Shown piece after piece: positions 58,579-64,000 of a stretch of DNA of 64,000 nucleotides. A program made the translations under genes and the position numbers. This DNA is from Mugil cephalus (lineage: Eukaryota; Chordata; Actinopteri; Mugiliformes; Mugilidae): positions 26,097,672 to 26,161,671 of the forward strand of contig NC_061782.1 of the NCBI RefSeq assembly GCF_022458985.1, read 5' to 3'. Position 1 is the stretch's first letter. Each line of letters starts with the position of its first letter. The notes under the pieces are model-generated. The model saw nothing but the letters and a program-made list of their open reading frames with translations, was not told the DNA's origin and ran no database searches.

Positions 58579-61500
58579 ATGGCAGCAAAAGCCGCTGTTA
58601 ATGGGCCTCTGCCCAATCACCCAGGACCAAATGAAGAGAACCTGCAGTCTCGTGCAAACTGTGATGTTACAAGCTCTGTACAGCATAATCCAGGCACAAG
58701 CCAGAACCCAGGATCTTCATCTCGTCACCAGCCTCCTTGTTATGACCGACCTGTCTTCAACGTTCATGCTCCACCCCCGCCCCCTTTTCTCCAATACCAG
58801 TGGCCCATGCCATTCTTCTATAACCCATTTGCTGGCTTCCCAAGCGTGGGTGAGTGAAGGGGTTTTTTTTGTGCGTGTTTTTTTTTTTTTTTTTTTTTTT
58901 TTTCTTCTTCAATTCAATAAGAATGGTAAAATGTGCTCATAATATTGTCTAGTTTGTCTTTAGTTGAAAAACATGCAATGGTCTTAATGTTTATTTAAAC
59001 TTGGGTGTCAAAATTATAAGACTATTGTATTTTCTTACATTCTGCGTTTCAGGCTATGGTATGGTCATGCCCCCTTTCCCTCCACCCCCCTACATCGAAG
59101 CTCCAGCATACATTCTACCCAACCCTCACATCCTACCAGTGGATTACAGACGCATGCTCCAACCACAGGTTCACGCACCTGCAGCGCCATCCCAGAATCC
59201 AAACCAGGCCCACAGGATGCGCCTGCCTCGTTCTTTCCCTGTAACAGAAACCGTGAATTCTGGAGTCCAAACTGAACCCACACAGAGACTGGTTATAATG
59301 GGAGATAATGGCTATAATGAGGGATGCCCACTTAACTCAGATTCTGGGCAGGGAACTGCCTCAGATACTCCATCCTCAAGCTGCAGCTCCCAAAGGCGAG
59401 CCTCAACTGAGGGTGAGAAAGATCCATTACCCCACAATAATGCAAAATATGCCCAGGTTAGCTGGCCCTGTGCAAATATTAAAGTTACACATGGCTTTAA
59501 AATCCTACATCCTAAAGGGATAAATGCTGTTCAGTCAACTGTAAGTGCAACCCAAGAAAACCAAAATGAGCATAAAGACAATATAGGTCAGGAGCCACCT
59601 CTTATCCACTATTGGAGAAATGGACACTGCAATATGTCAACAGTGAGTTCTCCAGAAAGTGGGGCTCCTTTCTGCAGCTCTCCTCAAAAAGAGGATGAGG
59701 TCGTCAAAGAGAGATGCATCTCTGTTCCTGACATCCTAAAGAGTTGGGGAAGTGGCAAACCACAGAGGGCTGCACTGCTGAATTCACTCAATGCATCACA
59801 TAAGCTTTCTGGAGATGAGCAAGAAAAAGGCAATGAGATGAATCTGCAAGAAGACCCAGAGATCATTCCTTATCAAATTGCTTTAAATAACTGTCAAATG
59901 AATGAGTCAGTTTGGTCTGTGGAATCACTAGCCCCCTATATACCCACTAAGGAGTGGCTGCTGAAGAATGGCATGTTTGAGCCCGAGGTATTTGACATGG
60001 CAGTGGAAATGGAAAATGTTCAGATGTCGATTGAAATCGACAACCTTGTTGAAGGTAAGGAAAGGAGGAGAGCTCGTAGGTTTTCTTCTTCTGATTCTCA
60101 AGTACTACACAGCTCACTCATTTTCAGGACCCCAGCTGAGAAGTTAAGTCCTCCAAAGAAGCCAGAAATGGAGACTGAAACCGATGTGTCTGAAAAGAAG
60201 GGACCGGAGCAGGACAAGATGATGGCTTCCACAGAAAAATCCCAAAGAAAAGACCTATTGGCTTCTCCTCTTCCCTTGAGTAAAAATTTATCTCCCCTCA
60301 CTGAGGAGGATTTTGATGAAAATGGGTCTTCTGAACCCAAGGCTAATCAAGGCCCAAACCAGGAAACCATTACCATAAATGACATTTTCCAAAAAAGAAC
60401 AGACACAGAGGTGGAGGAGGGAGCAGTTGACAATGAGGTGCGAAAAGAGGAACTCTATGTTCCAGTGGCTGACCAGATGATGCCTGAATTATCACCATCA
60501 AAGGGACATTTAGTTGACTGTGGTGTCCAGTGCTCAGAGTTCAAGTGTCCGTGTGGGGAGGTGAAGGATTGCATGGAACAAAACAAAAGGCATCCTTCTA
60601 AATGTCCAGGTAGGCTGCACTTGGCTTTATCAATGTTTTGTCTTATTTGTGCAAATATGAGTGCTTAAACTTGTCTTGTAGATATGAAGAAGGCAAACAC
60701 GCAGAAACATTTGAAGAGGAATGGTTTCTGGAGGAATAAAGCTCAAGGTAATGCATTTATACAGAGACCTGGGATCCGTTGCACAAAACCAGGATAAGGG
60801 ATTAAGCCGGGATATGTCGGTTATCCTGAATGAACTTATCCATGATCCGGTCACACGAAAGCAGGATAGGGGAAAGGAATGTTATGACATAAGTTACCAT
60901 GGAGATTTATTCTGTGGACCAGGCTAAGTTCCAGGATCTATTTAATCTGGCCCCTTATCTCAGTGAGCAGTCATCACAAATGGAAACCAGTATTTATTCC
61001 ACTGCCCACTACACATTCAACTAGACCGTGTGTGTAGTAAATTTCAGCTGTTCCGTAGGCAGAGTAGGCCTATAACTACGTTTTTCGGAGATGTTTAACG
61101 ATTTGGATTGTGACGTTTCAGGGGAGTAGTGAGTTTATTTGTGCGATAGGCTACTTTGCCACAGTGTTTCCTTTCGTTTTAATTTGATCTTTTACCTCTT
61201 CATAGGCCTACCTATGGAGGAAAATAAGCCTGGACGCTCTTGTTTTGGATTCATTGAGCCCAGGCTTAGTCATTTATTCTGGATATCTGAAACCTACTTT
61301 TGTGCAGCGACCCCTGATCCAGTCATTGTTAGTGGATTTGTGTATTGAAAAATGACCCCAGTTATGTAGGTGTGGAACATCACGTGGCAGCACAAGAATA
61401 GGCTATGTGTACATTTTTTTTGTAACCGATTAAGACTTTGGAAGAAAATTATACGTTTGCAATAATGCAGGGCCCCATCACTCATTGTGAGGATCTCACT

Positions 61501-61886
61501 GAAACTTTTTTCAGGGTCTTTTTAACAATGTTTCTATCGGCAGACAAAAATGGCAGCCAGCAGGAAGTCTACTGCGGACAAGCTGGTAAACTTGTGAAAT
61601 CAAAAGGTAAGTCAGATTGATGTGGATTGTCTGGATGGTGAACACTTGTCACATGGTGCAGGTTGCTGATGAAATGGTAGCTGGCTTATTTCATCCTGTG
61701 GTGTAAAGCAATTTAATTATAGAATGCATCACTTCCGTGTTGGATTTCTCAAGTCCATTCTTCTCATACCTACATGGTGGCAACTTGACATGTTTCCTTA
61801 AGTGCTCTTTTCTTCTCTTTTTTCTTTCTTTTTTCTATGTTTTTGTGTAATCCCCAGGAGGAAATGGAAAGAACCTGAGAAGCTGA
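58579..61886 (+). CDS. buc: Bucky ball / Velo1 family germ-plasm organiser
   Basis: An intrinsically disordered oocyte protein that builds the Balbiani body and germ plasm. Exons: 58579-58849, 59053-60609, 60682-60747, 61544-61606 and 61858-61886. All have GT-AG borders with every intron in phase 1, giving 661 residues. The BUVE region is clear, with YQWPM (about 72-77) and PVDYRRM (119-125), the aromatic/proline prion-like part shared by Bucky ball and Velo1. A VQTEP segment follows near 158. SVPDILKSW and SLAPYIPTKEWL lie in the large exon, and a cysteine-rich CSEFKCPCGE near its end. The start ATG is preceded by an acceptor-like TTGGTAG, so a 5' non-coding exon is likely. AATAAA lies at 61944. 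It could be buc or a buc2l-type paralogue. Confidence 0.85.
60766..61319. mobile_element. MITE in buc intron 3
   Basis: The left end GACCTGGGATCCGTTGCACA and the right end TGTGCAGCGACCCCTGATC form imperfect inverted repeats. The interior holds repeated CAGGATAAG/TTATCCTG motifs. No ORF. The family is possibly Harbinger-like. Confidence 0.55.
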
Positions 61887-61943
61887 ACAGACTCCACTCT
61901 ATCCTTGGTTTTAAATCTAATTAAAATTAAATTTCTATTTTTC

Positions 61944-61949
61944 AATAAA
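61944..61949 (+). terminator. buc: buc polyadenylation signal
   Basis: AATAAA 58 bases after the stop codon. Confidence 0.7.
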
Positions 61950-62089
61950 TTTTCTGTATAATATCAAAAGTAATGTGACTTTTGTGTGTTCAACACTGGA
62001 GATGTTGAATGGTGACAAATTAAAGAAAAGGCCAGTCTGTGATTAGCTGCCACTTGTATATTGTTTGCATAAACTACAGTACTCAAAAT

Positions 62090-62620
62090 GAAAGTAACCC
62101 CTTTATCAGAGCCACAGTCAAACTCCTCCAGGATGGCACGTCAATACCATTTGCCCCACAATGCCATTGCCAAGTTTGCTTATTCTGGGAGACGGACAGT
62201 TACTCTAGGAGAATCGTACAGGGCTGCAGAACGTACACAACCCTTCAGCAAGACCGGTATTTGCTCCTTTATGCAAGGAGGAAAAGCATGAGGACTGCCA
62301 GAGTCCCACAAAATTACTTCCATGCCAGGCCACTGGCATCCAGTGCTTTTCAGAAGACAGCAGGATCACCCTGAACATATGTGACTGATATGAAAGGATG
62401 TGGAGAAGACTTCCAGAATGTTCTGCTCCCTGCAACATCTTTCAGCATGACTGGTTTAATGGTGGGTCAGTGATGGTCTGGGGAGGCATAGCTATGGAGG
62501 GACAGACCCCTATCTCAACATTGTAAGGCATGCATACAAGCACATGGGGGACCGTTTGGAGTATGACTGAGCTGCTGTCAATTTGGATTGTGGGGGTGTC
62601 CATTCAATGTACATATCCAG
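62090..62620 (+). mobile_element. Degenerate Tc1-like transposase fragment
   Basis: Broken frames read TLQQDRYLLLYARRKSMRTA, then ARPLASSAFQKTAGS, and near 62460-62520 a VWGGIAMEGQTP-like segment. These fit the DNA-binding and catalytic blocks of one Tc1-like family found in fish. Terminal repeats were not recognised. Confidence 0.5.
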
Positions 62621-63055
62621 CATGATTTAACAAGAGTGTGTGTGTGAGAGAGAAATTGTCACCTTCAAATATATGTTGTCAAAATTTTGCAAATTGTCTT
62701 TTTAAAAAGGCTATATATGTATACACAGTCAAAATGACGGAGACAACATCAGGGGACACAATGATTCAGGTTTCATAACTGTTTTGGTAATATCTGTTTA
62801 AAATCTCATCCGTTTCATAAAGCACACCTTCTGGTATTATAATAATCATTGCATTCAGAATTATGTTGAAACATTGGAGAACTCACATGTGTGAAATTAA
62901 GTTTGTTTTCTGTGTGAACTATTCCTCAGTTCTGTTTGTGTGCTATATTGTGAGTCATTCTTGTTAAAATTGAAAACAGTCAAATTGATAAAGCAGTGAC
63001 TGCTTGTTTAGGTCAAATTGTGATTTGAATTAACCAGGTGGCACTTAACCCGACA
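62620..63055. other. Non-coding spacer
   Basis: No gene or repeat recognised. Confidence 0.4.
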
Positions 63056-63059
63056 ATGC

Positions 63060-63620
63060 CTTATTCAAAACAATTTAAAATCCTCCTTAAATACAAGACC
63101 CCTAAAGGCTTGGTGCCATCCGACTTCATAGCACCACTGTCACCCCAATAGATTACTTGGCTCTGTGCATTGCAGGCTTACTTGTGGGTCCTTGAGTATG
63201 AAGAAGTAAAACGGGCGGTAGAGTCTTCAGCTAACATGCCCCTCTCCTGTGATCTAGGCTGCTAGAGGACTTCCATTGATGCACTGAATAGCTGTCTTTC
63301 TCATACCAAGCATCTATCCTCTAATTTCTTGGGTAATTTCTTAACTCTTACTACTAATCATTTATCTGCTAAACTATTGTTTAGCAACAGTATTACCGGT
63401 TATTAGCTGTGGGTCATCCTCCATATCCCTTTCATCTTCTCCATCTTCTTGTGAGTATGTCTGGCCTAGAGTTGCGTGTTTCTGTCCCATGGAGTTCTAT
63501 ACTACTCATCTGTGGTCCTGGTCTCAATTGAGACCACAGATCTCGATCTGTCTAATCTTCATGGCCCGCAGTTAACTACTCCTACCAGAATGCATCATTC
63601 TCCAACCTGCCCATGGTATT
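63060..63620 (+). mobile_element. Diverged LINE 3' end, same family as 17420-18195
   Basis: Shares the blocks ATCTTCTTGTGAG, GGAGTTCTA..CTAC and CCAACCTGCCCATG with 17625-17850, in the same order. Near 63060-63260 a broken frame has the KILLKYKTPKGLVPSDF type of ending. Confidence 0.5.
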
Positions 63621-64000
63621 GCAATTATTATAACAGCTATCTCACCTGTAATATAACTGTTGTTGTATGCCATTATGCTCTTGTTTATATTCATTTTTAG
63701 CCTCCCATGCAACATATCTTGTACTCTTATTTGTATCATAATTCATTTCTACATGTACGCTTTAGTCACATGTATGTGACAGATGTATGTTTATCTTGTT
63801 GCTTCGCTGATCTGAAATTATTCAAAATCCACAGGATGCACAAGATTTACAACTAGAGACATTATAAAAATAACAAGCAAACATGTTAGATGCATCCATA
63901 AAACACTTTATATAATGCCAAAGTGTGGCAATAACCGAAGCCCACTGTCCCTCATTAAGTACGTCAAAAAAAATCTGTCATTTTAGATAAATACAATGCT
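63620..64000. other. Non-coding spacer at window end
   Basis: AT-rich sequence with nothing supportable. Confidence 0.4.

Noticed and set aside
59001-59055. A signal-peptide-like start (MGVKIIRLLYFLTFC) for the large buc ORF.
   Set aside because: These residues are intron sequence. The acceptor TTTCAG at 59051-59052 and the phase-1 junction with the exon ending at 58849 explain the protein, and Bucky ball is not secreted.
1-64000. CRISPR arrays, bacterial operons, phage att sites.
   Set aside because: No regularly spaced identical repeats with unique spacers and no prokaryotic gene organisation. The window is clearly vertebrate nuclear DNA.

Overview
The window looks like a teleost fish nuclear genome, probably a percomorph-type fish. 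It has spliced vertebrate genes with GT-AG introns, many fish-type transposons (L2/CR1-, L1- and Rex/RTE-like LINEs, tRNA-derived SINEs, Tc1/mariner, MITEs), long CA, GT and AAT microsatellites, and a fish-type endogenous retrovirus. There is no operon structure, CRISPR array or other bacterial feature. All family calls come from reading translations and recognising motifs; no database was searched.

Layout. Positions 1-24,600 are a transposon-rich stretch with no intact gene. It starts with two decayed copies, in opposite orientation, of a multi-exon teleost multicopy gene resembling the 'SAMD3-like' family. LINE remnants follow, including an L2/CR1-type element with an ORF1 esterase domain and an L1 fragment, plus a G-quadruplex-forming GT/GGGT satellite. 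Positions 24,683-38,990 hold a head-to-head gene pair: lhb (luteinizing hormone beta, minus strand) and cox20 (cytochrome c oxidase assembly factor, plus strand). A 9.3-kb endogenous retrovirus (26,006-35,310, minus strand, same sense as lhb) sits inside the first intron of lhb, 25 bp upstream of the splice acceptor of the exon that carries the start codon. Positions 43,025-52,597 hold a divergent slc5a7-like (choline transporter family) gene on the minus strand, whose large intron is full of transposons. Positions 56,156-57,345 hold a two-exon atypical class A GPCR, and 58,579-61,886 a Bucky ball/Velo1 family germ-plasm gene, both on the plus strand. The window ends in more transposon remnants.

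Functional links. Two genes have reproductive roles: lhb (pituitary gonadotropin) and the buc homologue (oocyte Balbiani body organiser). The main observation is the retrovirus. Its two 395-bp LTRs read as identical and are flanked by a 4-bp TTGC duplication, so it should be very young. Yet its interior has frameshifts, in-frame stops, an integrase cut off one residue before the catalytic glutamate, and no recognisable env. Between protease and reverse transcriptase it encodes an extra domain with two HxTL motifs, the signature of 2H phosphoesterases. That domain is not a standard part of retroviral Pol and is my best candidate for an undescribed system in this window.
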